From Maylandia zebra (Eukaryota > Chordata > Actinopteri > Cichliformes > Cichlidae): DNA of 64,000 nt. This document shows, in pieces, positions 13,479 through 23,821 of this stretch. Numbering within the stretch: the stretch's first letter is position 1; every line of letters starts with the position of its first letter. Location of the stretch: assembly GCF_041146795.1 (NCBI RefSeq), contig NC_135168.1, positions 38,270,370 through 38,334,369 of the forward strand. Reading direction: 5' to 3'. A program made the translations under genes and the position numbers. Below the pieces are notes generated by a model. That model was not told the DNA's origin. It saw only the letters and a program-made list of their open reading frames with translations, and did not search any database.

Positions 13479-13700
13479 AATTTAGGTTTAGTTGTATAGC
13501 ATCAAGTCACACAAAAAGATTCTACAGTGTTCATGGAAAAAGCCCTAAGGATCAGATGGTGTCCTGTGAGCAGAACTTTGCAACACTGGGGAGGAAAAAC
13601 TTGCTTTTAACAGGAAGAAACCTGTGGGAGAGCCAGGGTCAGGGTGGGGCTGTTTGCCCCTTTCAGTCTTTTCAAGGTGAGACGATAAAGCAGAGGAAAG
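13479..13700 (+). repeat. Dispersed percomorph repeat, copy 2 (diverged)
   Basis: It retains 'catcaagtcacacaaa', 'gaacactttg'-like and 'cttttaacaggaagaaacct' blocks in the same order as copy 1, followed by 'agccagggtcagggtggggc'. Many substitutions suggest an old copy. Confidence 0.6.
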
Positions 13701-15143
13701 ACAGGGATACGGAGCAGAACATGCACCGTGGGAGAGAGAAGACAAGTGTTAACGACTTGCAGTGGTGGTGTGTAAACATGTGGGGACTGAAAAAAGCTGA
13801 GTGGAGAAGATATACTCAGCGCACCACAGTGTATCAGCTAAGGAAGCTTAGTTACACCCTATAGTTAATAAAATCCAAATGGGTAAGTTATAAACATTCA
13901 CTCATGGCATGCAGTTGCTATGAAGGGATAAACTGTCCACAGACCAGACTGTGCTGTGAAGTTGGGCTTTTTAATGTTACAGTCTACAGGGATTGAGCAG
14001 CTTGTTGAACAAGCCTGAAGTGGCCATTAGAGGAACTGGTTAACGAATGAGTGGAGGACACATGATGACTCATAAGAATCTGTAATTTTTTTTTAATTAA
14101 TTTAATTTTGGGCATCTGTGTTATCATTTCCATAACTCTCCATTTCTGTCTGTCGAAGCTAATGCACAATCCCAGAGTTTTAAGGATCCTGAAAACGGTG
14201 GACTTACGTGGAGTCCAGGATTAACATATCAAAAGCTCCGGGTTTACGAAAAAACATATTTGTGTGGACGTGGCTCGAGTCACTGCGGTAGCCGAAGAAC
14301 ATCGAAACAAGTCCCCATCTAATTGCCTCGCCTTTGAAAAGGCAACTACTTGCTTCAAAAAAACAAGGCGAGTCATTAACGCTGTTCTGGCAGCAATCCC
14401 ACCTCCCCTCCTCATCCCCACTTCTCCTGCTCTCTCTCTCTGCTGCAGCTGATAACACCTTGTTCAGAGCCAGTGATCAAGGCAGAATCATCTCCTTCTC
14501 ACCCCCATCTTTTCTGCAACTCCACCTGCGTAATTGCCGCACCTAACCTTTTCAGCGCTGCCTCCACTGGGAGTCAGCCAGCCAGCCCAATTGGGCTGCG
14601 GGTATTAATAGAATCTCATTTCATGCCTCCATCGGATAAAACAAAGGTTGGGTTTCACCGAGCAAGTTTGATCTTTTTACTGCGACTGTTGAGAAGGTAA
14701 CTGCGCAGTGTGGATTCAGAAAAGCGTGTTCTTGTGTGTGTGTGAGAGAGGGAGAAAGTCAGCAGGGCCACGTGGGGGTTTGGCGCAGGCAGCTGGGTGG
14801 GCAGGAGGGTTAGCCAGCAAAGTGTATAATCATGGTAAAAATCCATCAACAACTCCTGCAGATTACATGATAAGATGCATAATTTGCTCTTGCCCTCCAG
14901 AATGACACCGAGTCTGGTATTTGCTTTTGCCTTTCTCTCTTCCTACTCCTGAAAAACAAATCTCTTTAGGCACAAAAACAACTTGGTTAGACGATTCTGG
15001 CAAAACTAATTCATAATTATGGCGACAAGGTGACAGAATCACAGCATGTAGGGATTCTCAAGGGAAATCATCTCAACATCAGGGATTACAGTCACTTAAA
15101 TGCAAACAGAGGACCTCATATAAACTTAGTTCATGAATAAAAG

Positions 15144-15176
<33 letters not shown>

Positions 15177-16608
15177 CCTCCTGGATGAATCCACACTTTG
15201 TCACACATGTTTGTATATGGTCTAATTATGCCTTTTGCCCTTTGTGGTTTTAATATCCTGGATTGCCACAGTGGTTGAAAATGGATCTGTATGTTATTTC
15301 ATGGTGAAATGGACCCAGGCTGAGGTTTCTGACCTTTCAGTGCTGAAGTTAAATGAAACTCATTAGTGGCTAAATACTCCATGACGTATTCTCTGTGTTA
15401 ACACATTCTTCTTTTATTTATTTATTTTTTCGCTGAGCTTCTTCAATGTGACTTCTTTTAATTAAGCTCCAAATTAGGGCTGGATTGTCTAGTTTGTAAT
15501 TGTGCCACAAAAAGCCGTTCCTGCTCACAAATCATATGATTTTCCAAAGATCACGGCATAATCAGCGGTGTTTAAAGGTGCTCTAAAGGATATTTCAGGT
15601 TGCGTGACATGTCGTTTTTTTTCTAGAGCTTAATATGAGGTTGCTCAAATGGCCTTTATTTAACACAGAGCCCTTTGACAAACCATATTGTAACAGTATT
15701 GTCCTCCTATTTAGAGATCAATGCAGCCCCACCACGCACACTCTGATGTGAGCTGCTTGTGCCTGAGATGCATCTTGGGAAATCTCTTTAATGAACAAAC
15801 AAAGCAATCAGCAGAACAAGCTTTCTGGTTAGCAGTCACATTACTAACATACTGAGGAATGCGTGCCCACATTACCATTTAAAACCTTTGCCTTTTATCA
15901 TTAGTCTCTTTCTGTCTTTCTCTCTGCTTTTTCTTCTTGTTTCTTGCTGCTTTGTGTCTTTCAGCCCTGTAACCAAGGCTGTGGCAGACACTTTGCGGGC
16001 TGTTTTTTCCAGCCTTATTAATGCATAGATGTTGTGGATGATGTGGCAAAGACATCTTTGTTCAGGGAATCCCTGGTGTGACACAAATTGATGGAGATCT
16101 ATGAGAATCCAGCTTGTTACGAGGGAGCCAGGGCTATTTATGAGGTGGGTGTTAGTGGGGAGGGGTGTAAGGGGGCAGATACAAGGCAGAGGAGAAGGAA
16201 GGGCGCAGCAGGTCTCCGAAGACCAGGCAGCAACTCTCATTTAAAAAGCGATCGAGAACGAGCAAAAAGTTTGCTTTCATCCAGGAACAGAGTAGAAATC
16301 ATTATACGACATAAGCATACACCCTATGCGCGTTTCACACACAAACACACACGCGTGCACGGTCGCACAGTTCAGTGAGTCTGCTATCCTCAGCTCAAAG
16401 CTCAGTAAATTAAAAGTCTGACCAGAGAAAGCATTTATGTGCAATAAGGAGGTGTGTGTGGGTGGGCTGCTGTCTTTATTGGGAATTAATGAGGGGGACA
16501 GGGTGACAGAGGAAGTGGGGGCTGAGGGAAGGTTTGTAGGGAGAGTGCGACAGAGAGAAAGAAGCAGAGGAGGGGATTACCTTGGAACAGTATGGTGAGT
16601 GGGAGGGC
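13701..16608. other. Intergenic or intronic DNA with an AT microsatellite
   Basis: No gene was recognised. A TAAT-rich block lies near 14085-14110. The frames around 14200-14550 overlap on both strands and show no domain. Confidence 0.5.
15143..15172. repeat. (AT)n microsatellite
   Basis: About 15 AT dinucleotides, ending in 'aaaacacc'. Confidence 0.97.
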
Positions 16609-16734
16609 TTTTCCTGTCAGTCCTGCCCTCTGGTACGCTGTTGGGACCGGGATCTCCCTTGAAACAGCTAAGATTTTCCTGTCAGTCCTGCCCTCTGGTA
16701 CGCTGTTGGGACAGGAATCTCCCCTGAAACAGCT
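16609..16734. repeat. Two-copy tandem duplication, 65-bp period
   Basis: The block starting 'ttttcctgtcagtcctgccc' at 16609 recurs at 16674. The copies differ at only a few positions (for example 'gaccgggatctcccttg' versus 'gacaggaatctcccctg'). The first copy ends in 'aaacagctaaga' and the second in 'aaacagctgcc'. It is a local tandem duplication and no coding role is apparent. Confidence 0.95.
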
Positions 16735-17649
16735 GCCACACCCTTCTTTTCTGATGACACATTAAGTTTCTACCTGATTAAGACTTTTGAACAAGTAAAA
16801 CAGTAAAAAATGGAAACACATGAAGAAAATTGTTGCTGTGTTATGGTGCCACCTTTGGGCTTGGGTTACACAGATTATTTGCAGCCCTTTTTAAAGTCTG
16901 TAGGAACGGCTTCATAATCCCTAATTTTTATTCAAATCAGAATAGATTAATGAGAAATGAGAGTCTGACTTATACTTCATGTTTCAGAGAATACTAAATG
17001 TGATTATTCATATAGCAGTTTTCTTTCACTCCTCCTATCCTTTCATCTCCCGCTCTCTTTCCTCAACTCTGTTTCCAAACCATCTTCATTGGTTCCTTTC
17101 TCCCGTCTATATTTATGTACTCCATATTGAAAAGTTCTTCTGCGCTCAGAGCGAAGCTGTGCGTGGCTCCTCACTGCAATTACTGATTAATTACAGGGAA
17201 TTAAAGCAATTAGAACTGCTGAGATATACAATTAACGAACACACGCTTCATGACGCCACGCACAGGCTGTGCAATCACTAGATTGCAATGCAAATACGTC
17301 TCTCTTTTAATCTCCCTCACAGTTATTCTTTCATTTTCTCATTCTGCTCTCTAGCACTTGCCCAACACGTACACACACACACACAACAGGGTGGCAGGTT
17401 TTCCAGTTCATTAAATAGTATTTAATTTGAAAATACCTCTGTGCAGAGGGAGATGTGAGAACCCCAAGAGACAAAAACTAAAGCAGGAGTGGGCAACGAC
17501 AAAGGGATTCCTCCATCTGTCGCCCTCGATCCTGTGAACTGGGGAAGGCAGGAAACCACAGAAAAATGGTGAAGAGATCTTTGTGATGGCATTTTAGGGC
17601 ACAGAGGGCAGGGCCACCTTTGCAAATGTATGGCCAATTTAGATTTGCC
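16735..17649. other. Unique DNA, no gene recognised
   Basis: Around 17160-17290 the sequence is repeat-free with several AATTA cores and could be regulatory. A short (AC)n tract lies near 17370-17386. Confidence 0.4.
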
Positions 17650-17818
17650 TAGAAAACATAACCCCATCCATGTCTTTAGACTGTGGGAGGAAGCTGGAGT
17701 AACCAGAAAGAGCCCGCCCAGACATGGGGAAAACATGCAAACCCCACACAGAAAAGCCCCAGCTACCAACTAAGGGATTCAAACCCAGTGAGGCAAACCA
17801 CCGCACCACCATGCTGTC
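17650..17818 (-). mobile_element. tRNA-headed SINE, partial
   Basis: On the minus strand the right-hand end has a Pol III A-box-like TGGTGCGGTGG (17798-17808) and a B-box-like GGTTTGAATCC (17775-17785), each close to the tRNA consensus. These are followed by the widespread fish SINE body: 'ctgtgtggggtttgcatg', a 'gtctgggcgggctc' segment and 'cttcctcccacagtctaaag'. The tail beyond the body is not clear, so the copy is probably truncated. It is not a functional tRNA gene because no cloverleaf can be drawn. Confidence 0.7.
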
Positions 17819-18989
17819 ATGATCTAAGGTGTGCCAGGCTGTAATTGTGGAGCAAAAATGGCAAAAACGGGGAAATTTCAGGAAACTTGCCTATTGTATT
17901 TCTTGCTCATTGAATGTAGAACACCAAGAACGATCATGTTTGTAGGGTAAATATGAAGCAGAGCCAGTAACCAGTTTGCAAAGATGAAGGATGGAAATAT
18001 AAAGTAAACTTGACCACAGACAGTATATGAGAGTCTAGAGTGCAGAAGTGTCGTAAATCTATATTATTTTTCATGTGGCTGCTAAAAGTAGATGCATAGA
18101 TGCAAGAAAATGAGTCTACTTCTGTCTCATTAAACATTTTCCTGGAGGCTTCACTTTCATAAGTTTCAAGTTTTGTTTAACATAGAAGTATATTTATTCT
18201 GTACAGCACTTGTTAGAGTAGAGTTCACCTCAATGCAAGGTATGGCTGAGGGCGTGGCTACACTGTGACTGGTAGATGCTGCTTTATGAGAGTGAAGAAT
18301 CCTCAATTTGTTAGACCCGGTCTAGCTGAAATGTATAAGCTGGGGATTTAAAAATATCCATGAATCTAACTTTAGCTTCGTCTCAAAAACCAATGGATTA
18401 TATCTATTCTTTGTATACGGACTATAGGTTTGATGCCCTGCAGTTTAAAAAGCTTCAAGAAACTGGACCAAACGCAAAGCAAATGCACTTCTTCTTTTTC
18501 ACTTGTCTTTGTAAGATGTGTTTAACTTATTTTGGATATTTTTGCGATCAACCTGGTGTCAGGCCCATTTTATAAGCACTCTTTAAACCAGCGTAACACC
18601 ATTACTGTTTGTGCTAAAGAGAAAATTCAAACAGTTTCGGAAAGAAAATGAGATGAGCTTTACGAGGACATTTGGTACATCAAGGTAGCAGAAAGTATTC
18701 ACAAGGTGGTGCTTTCTGAACACAGACAGAAAAATCAGATCTGCCCTAATTTTACCGTGTGTGCTGCTTCACATTACCGTAACTCCTCAACCAGTTTGGG
18801 TTAGAGTGAAAAATGGTTCCTGGAAGATGAGAATTATTTTGTAAGTTTACAACATTACAAAATAAGTCCAGACGGCCTGCATAATTCTTCTGAGATGTAG
18901 TCATAAGAGTGTAGCTGCATGAGAAAACACCCCGCCTGGCTCATATTAAAACCATTCATTCAGTGTTTTGTTGATTAATTTAACATTCA
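17819..18989. other. Intergenic or intronic DNA, no gene recognised
   Basis: AT-rich sequence with no family recognised. Confidence 0.5.
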
Positions 18990-19205
18990 CTCATAAAGGT
19001 GTCATGGTGCCATAAACTGCTTCAGATTGCTTGATTCCCAGACTGCTGTACGGGTTTCCTCATGATGCTCTGTTTCCCTCCCACACTCCAAACATCATTA
19101 GGTAAGAACCGCAATGTGAATATGAGTGCGAGAGCGTGTTTGTCTGTCTGCGATGGCCCTGTGAATGTCTGACTGGTGATCCTTCCCGAATCCCTGGTGA
19201 CTGTG
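18990..19205 (+). mobile_element. Degraded SINE relic, possibly the same family as 17650-17818
   Basis: Blocks 'gcttgattccc', 'ctccctcccacactccaaac'-like and 'gtgaatatgagtgcgag...tgtctgtctgcgatggccctg' follow the order of the body and distal part of the common fish tRNA-SINE. Divergence is high and no A box remains. Confidence 0.4.
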
Positions 19206-20879
19206 CAAAAAGATTGAGTGGGTAGAGACTATAAATGAAGTTGTGACTTTCTCACCCAGTTCAGAGGAAATGCGATTGTGTAAGTGTTTCTCAGGCTGTG
19301 GTTGGAGCGACGCACCAAGATTTCCATCATCTGTTCTGTCGGGATGCAACGATTAATTTCAAACGCAGGGAAAAATGGTTGCAGAGGAGCAGAGGTACAT
19401 GAAAAGGAGAGCATACAGTAGCAAACACACAATTCACTGAACTAATATAAGCATAAACTATACTGTTATTGTACAGTAAGTGAAAACTGACAAGGATAAC
19501 TCTGACAGCCCAAAGACAAAAAGAGAGACTTGCAGCTTGGGGGACTTATTGTGCCCTCTCTTGAGTTTCCACAACAATGACATACTTTCACATACAACAA
19601 TACGTGACTTGAAAAGCAGGGAGGTTGAAGGGAAAACAATTCGTAAAACAAATAAAACTTGAAGTGGAGAGATTGATAGGTGACAAGATGCTCCTCTACT
19701 CCTCTGTCTCCCTCTTTCTGGCACGCTGAGTGTGATGCCCTGAGGCGGTGCCCACGGATATACTCTCCTTTTTTCCCCCCTAACCTCTTTGCCTTCACTT
19801 AACAAAAAAGCACACCATCTCCATGACTCGTATGAACTTTCTCTTAAAAACTTTTCTCACCTGCACGTATACATCCTGTGCGTTCACACCTATCAAAAGC
19901 TGTACACTGAGATAAACCATTTCAAAGTGTATTATAATTTCCAAAACAAACCCTCACTCTTTCCGAGCTTACATAAATGTTGAAATATTCATATACATAC
20001 ATATTTCTTCTCTTCATTTTTTTTCCCGTTTGCCGAGTTTCAAAAAGGAACATTTTTCTGCACTTTAGGATTTGCTATATTTATGAGGAGTGCAGGAAGT
20101 GTCCCCAAGGCAACACAGTGACTCATCTCATGGTCCTGCAGCAGTGAAGAGATGAACCTTAGACCACATACTCACACCTTCTGCAGCACACAAATACAAA
20201 TGCACAGAAAATGTTATGAGTGGAGAGAAGAGGTCGGCGTTCTTTGAAAGCGAAGGAGGAATACTCGCAGTCAGTGTCATAAAAGAGGAAAAGAATGTGT
20301 CAGTAATATAAAGCTGATTAGCCTGGTATCTCTACTACCCACAGAGAGAAGGATTTGCCTTTAAATCTATGCAGATCCTTTATACTCGACTTAAAATCAA
20401 AGGGTAATGAAAACAAGCGGCTAATGGAAATGAGTTCAGGTTGGTCACTGGTAAAAATAAAACCACAACCTGTCTAGCGTTGATGCTTTTAAAGACAAGT
20501 CTGTAGCTTGCTGAAGCAAAAAAGATGAGGCTTATATAATGTCATCAGTTCTGCAGAAATGTAGTAACAAATCAAATAAAAATTAACCTGAGACTGACAC
20601 TATAAAAAGATGCCCTCTTGAGATTTTCAGCACCTCTAATTGATTTTTCTTATTCGTAAAACATTTGCAAAGCAAGTATTTTAAATCCTGCATTGCTGTA
20701 CCAGCTAGCGGTCTTCACAATCTTTATTTATATGGACAACGTTTGGTACTCTGGGCTTTACCCTCAGTAGATTCCCTGCTGCTTTATCCTATTGATGCTT
20801 TAGCTTTTAATCACAATTGTCACATAAGCTGGTTGGGAGCTAGTTATGTTCAGAGTTTTGGTTTAAAATCCGTGCGCCC
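19206..20879. other. Intergenic or intronic DNA, no gene recognised
   Basis: The overlapping minus-strand frames at 19458-19805 have no recognisable domain and lie in two frames of the same stretch. No repeat family was identified until the Tc1 relic begins. Confidence 0.5.
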
Positions 20880-21129
20880 AAGCCGTCACACTGCCTCCAC
20901 CATGTTTTGGATCATGAGCTGTTCCATGACTTCTCTATACTTTTTCTTGCCATTATTCTGGTAGAGGCTGATCTTGATTTTTTCTGCCCAAAAATGTGGC
21001 ACATGTTAAGGAGCTGAAACTCCTAAACCCTTCATCCAATCGAATGTGGATGCCCTCAAATGGAGGCCGAGAGTCTACACATAATGTCCATGTCAATTAT
21101 ATACTGTACCTATAATGGACCTAGCTGTA
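20880..21129 (-). mobile_element. Tc1/mariner-type transposon relic, internally deleted
   Basis: The block 'cacactgcctccaccatgtt...tggatcatgagctgttcc...cttgccattattctggtagagg' is the reverse complement of a fish Tc1-like transposase coding segment. It is followed, after an internal deletion, by 'gtggcacatgttaaggagct', 'ccctcaaatg' and a terminal repeat ending GGACCTAGCTGTA at 21129. The left terminus was not found. The reading frame is broken, so it cannot move by itself. It abuts the LINE tail at 21150. Confidence 0.7.
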
Positions 21130-21149
21130 AACTATTGACAATAAATTGG

Positions 21150-21600
21150 ACTGAATTGAAAACACCACTGCGCTGTGCTGGAAAGGTCAGACCCGTCTCT
21201 ATTTCCTGAGGCGGCTGAGGTCTTTTAACATCTGTCGGACGATGCTCAGGATTTTCTTTGAGTCTGTTGTAGCTAGTGCTATACTCTATGCTGTTGCACT
21301 GAGGCAGCAGACTGAGGGTTGTGGATGCCAACAGACTAAATAAACCAACTGGCAAGGCCACAACACTGTGGGGTCGGAGAAGGACTCTCTAAAGGTGGTG
21401 TTGGAGATAACTTAAGGACAATGCTGGCCAGCCACAGGAGCACATTCAGTGAGAGACTGAGATTACCCAGATGCACCACTGAACGACCACAGGAGATCAT
21501 TCGTGCCTGTGGCTATCGCTCCGTACCATTCCTTCACCTAAAAGCACACATCAAGTAGACACACACTGTGAAAGTTCTACATTTTTAAAATCTTTACATC
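21150..21600 (+). mobile_element. L2/CR1-like LINE fragment, C-terminal reverse transcriptase tail
   Basis: The plus strand encodes the usual tail of fish L2/Rex-type ORF2 in interrupted frames: 'YFLRRLRSFNICR', 'MLRIFFESVV' and 'AILYAVALRQQ'. It is followed by a stretch resembling 'SERLRLPRCTTERP' and 'RACGYRSVPFLHL'. Stops and frameshifts are present and the upstream catalytic part is missing. Confidence 0.7.
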
Positions 21601-21749
21601 CTCTACAGAGAAAATAACTCTGTAGTTATATATAAACAGGTACTTAAAAATAAATAATAGAAAATAAATAAGTCAATATGACAGGGGGCACCTCAATTTC
21701 AACTTTATTTATATTTCAATGTCAAGATATTTATATATTTTATTTTTTA

Positions 21750-22374
21750 TTATCTGTGTGTTTTACATTGTGAAACTGATGCTACTAGAACACAGATTAG
21801 AACATGGATCAGGCTATTCATCACCAATTTAATACCCAGCCTCTATTAGGCTATTGGATAGTACCCTTTAAATAAATCCAGTTTAAAGTGTCAGAGCTCT
21901 GATGTGCAGCTGTCATGTTACAAATAAACAGCAGCAATGAGAGCGCACTCAGCAATAAAAGAATTAACTCATGTTAAATTGTTTATTTTACTGCTCTGCA
22001 CACTAGATCACCAAATCACCAGCGTTAATTGCTTGCTTTATTTGCTGTTAGATTTTATGTTGTTTATAGATTGTCATCACCATTTTATCATCGTCATCTG
22101 ATAGTGTCTCTGACTGTAGAGGGAAGAAGAGTCACATGATGCATGAAACACCAGTTTTTTATGAGCCTGTGTGGGTGAGAAACCTGAAACAGACCGCACA
22201 GCTCAACAGCTAAAGTTGATAATTGTCTCCAGCCGATCACTGTAAAAAGTGACGCAGAAATGTCTCCTCCACCCGGAGGGTGCCTGGCTGCAGGACAGGT
22301 CTTCAATCCTTTCTCCTTCATGTTAGTGAATGGAACAAGGGTCAAACTAAAACAAGAAATGTTCACCACAGATG
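21750..22374 (+). repeat. Unclassified dispersed repeat, copy A
   Basis: This segment matches 30459-31043 in the same orientation over its whole length, with small indels. Copy A holds about 45 nt around 21785-21830 that copy B lacks. Similarity stops abruptly at 'ttcaccacagatg' on the right. The first bases (atctgtgtgttttacatt) and the reverse complement of the end (atctgtggtgaacatt) are loosely alike, a hint of degenerate terminal inverted repeats. The matching minus-strand frames in both copies reflect the repeat, not a gene. Confidence 0.85.
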
Positions 22375-22784
22375 CATTACTACTTATTATGCAGTACTTT
22401 ACTTAATTACTCACTGGAAAAAGTACACAAATGAGGACACACGTATAACTTTCATTGTGCTTTTTACATATGAAAAAAAAAACTGACACCACAAAGCAAA
22501 GTCAAAAACCTTCCCAAAAAGATTTAAAGGTTTTTCCATAAACATATAAAGGTAGAAATGGAAGCGACGGAGCTGCTAGCCTCATCACTGCCTTTGTTAC
22601 CTGCTCGAGTTCAGGTAACCCCGAACCGTCCCTTAGTTAAGCTGTAATAGGCTTAGCCATGTACTGCTGGGTGGTTTACCACGATTCACTGATTGTTTTT
22701 TGTTCACTGATCTCTTTTCACTCTGTTTACTGCATGAAATCATTAGCAATTCTCAAACTCTTTCCCCTCACCCTCAACCAGTTG
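22375..22784. other. Unique spacer, nothing recognised
   Basis: AT-rich sequence between repeat copy A and the dispersed repeat. No coding or mobile-element signature. Confidence 0.5.
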
Positions 22785-22904
22785 CAGCAGATTGCTGCCC
22801 CTCGGTGAGCCTGGCTCTGTCAGAGCTTTCCTCCTATTAGAAGTTCTTCTTTCCCACTGTCACCAAGTGCTTGCTCATGGGGCAGGTCATGCGACTGATG
22901 AGAT
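22785..22904 (-). repeat. Dispersed percomorph repeat, copy 3 (reverse orientation), target of the LTR element
   Basis: 'gcccctcggtgagcctgg', 'ttcctcctattagaag' and 'ttctttcccactgtcaccaag' are the reverse complement of the 'gtgggaagaaaaaactccc...ccaggctcaggg' block of copy 1. The retrotransposon begins immediately to the right. The sequence beyond it does not continue the repeat clearly. Confidence 0.65.
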
Positions 22905-23781
22905 TGTTACGGGAGGTCTGTTAAGAGAGCCTCCGTGCAAAAAGAATAGGAATTCTAGTAGGGACCAGCAACAAACCACCACGCACACACTGCAATGGGT
23001 TACACAAAATTTATTTGTTCTTCCTCTAGGCAAACTACCGGCTGAAGACAACCCCGGCCAGGGATCCAAAGCCCAAAGACCACCGCGGTCCGAGTTCTTC
23101 GCCTAGTTACAAACAGGGGAGAGAGGGTCACTGCACGAACACACAACCAACACGTATCAATCCTGCAGCTCCCTAAAACAGGTTTGCCACCCACCTTTTC
23201 AGGCTTTAACTTTGTTCGAGGCTGGGTCTCCACATTACCTCCCGGCAGTTAAACTTCCCCGAGCTGGTCCAGTTCTTCTTATCGGGGCGCAGGAGGTCTC
23301 CAGTCTAGTGCTCGTTTTCCTCTTTTCCAACACGTCCCTTTTTTTCCAGCACGTCCTCTCTTTTCCAGCACGTCCTCTCACAGCTCCATAGGAATACGTC
23401 CTCCTTTCCACGTCCTCCGTTTCGTTAAAAGCAAAAACCAGGCCAGGCTAAAAAAAAATCCTTTCTATTAAAAATGCGCACACTTTGTCCTGGATCTCCG
23501 GGGCTCTCCTGCTTCACCGAGGTCCTACTAAAAACAACAACAACACTTCCTGCTTCCTCTCCCCTTTATAAAGAGGAACTCCAATCAGCCGCTCCCTGTA
23601 TTCAACTCCGCCTCACTGGCAGCTGGGCTAGAGTAAAATCTCCCCTCCCACACAGGTGCAACAACCGTAAATAAACACAAAAACATGCAATTAATCCAAA
23701 ACAAGCTCAAAAACAAAACCAACAAAACTTAGGGGGGGGGGTTTCTCTCCGTCCTTTCCCACCATGCTATACTCCGTAACA
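22905..23781 (-). repeat. 3' LTR of the retrotransposon, 877 bp
   Basis: It begins TGTTACGGGAGG and ends CTCCGTAACA on the plus strand, so its ends form a near-palindrome with the canonical TG...CA. It matches 28804-29687 base for base apart from aagctc versus aaactc near 23705 and a run of 10 G near 23732, against 18 in the other LTR. It holds the same TATA palindrome (23564-23573) and the polyadenylation signal used by the element. Confidence 0.97.
23010..23015 (-). terminator. AATAAA polyadenylation signal with downstream GU-rich element
   Basis: On the minus strand of the 3' LTR an AATAAA is followed about 25-45 nt later by a strongly GU-rich stretch (complement of 22975-22992, containing GTGTGTGCGTGGTGG). 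A CA dinucleotide lies between them as a plausible cleavage site. The same signal exists in the 5' LTR at 28909-28914, which the transcript must bypass. Confidence 0.7.
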
Positions 23782-23797
23782 CCCACCCCAACTTTTT
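23782..23797 (-). other. Polypurine tract
   Basis: The minus strand reads AAAAAGTTGGGGTGGG directly against the 3' LTR. This is the expected position and composition for plus-strand DNA priming. The two T residues interrupt it slightly. Confidence 0.85.
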
Positions 23798-23821
23798 CCT
23801 AGCCCGTCCTCGGGCACTCTA

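Noticed and set aside
17775..17808. tRNA gene
   Set aside because: A- and B-box-like motifs are present, but no cloverleaf forms and the SINE body follows. It is a SINE head.
22094..22369. Matching minus-strand frames at 22094-22369 and 30724-31038 that could suggest a duplicated gene
   Set aside because: They lie wholly within the two copies of an unclassified repeat, diverge by frameshift at their ends and show no recognised protein family.
22792..23674. Identical small frames in 22792-23674 and 28766-29573
   Set aside because: They are the same LTR sequence read twice. The identity reflects LTR duplication, not coding genes.
23782..23821. An env gene for the LTR element
   Set aside because: Only 40 nt lie between the pol stop and the 3' LTR, so no envelope frame exists.
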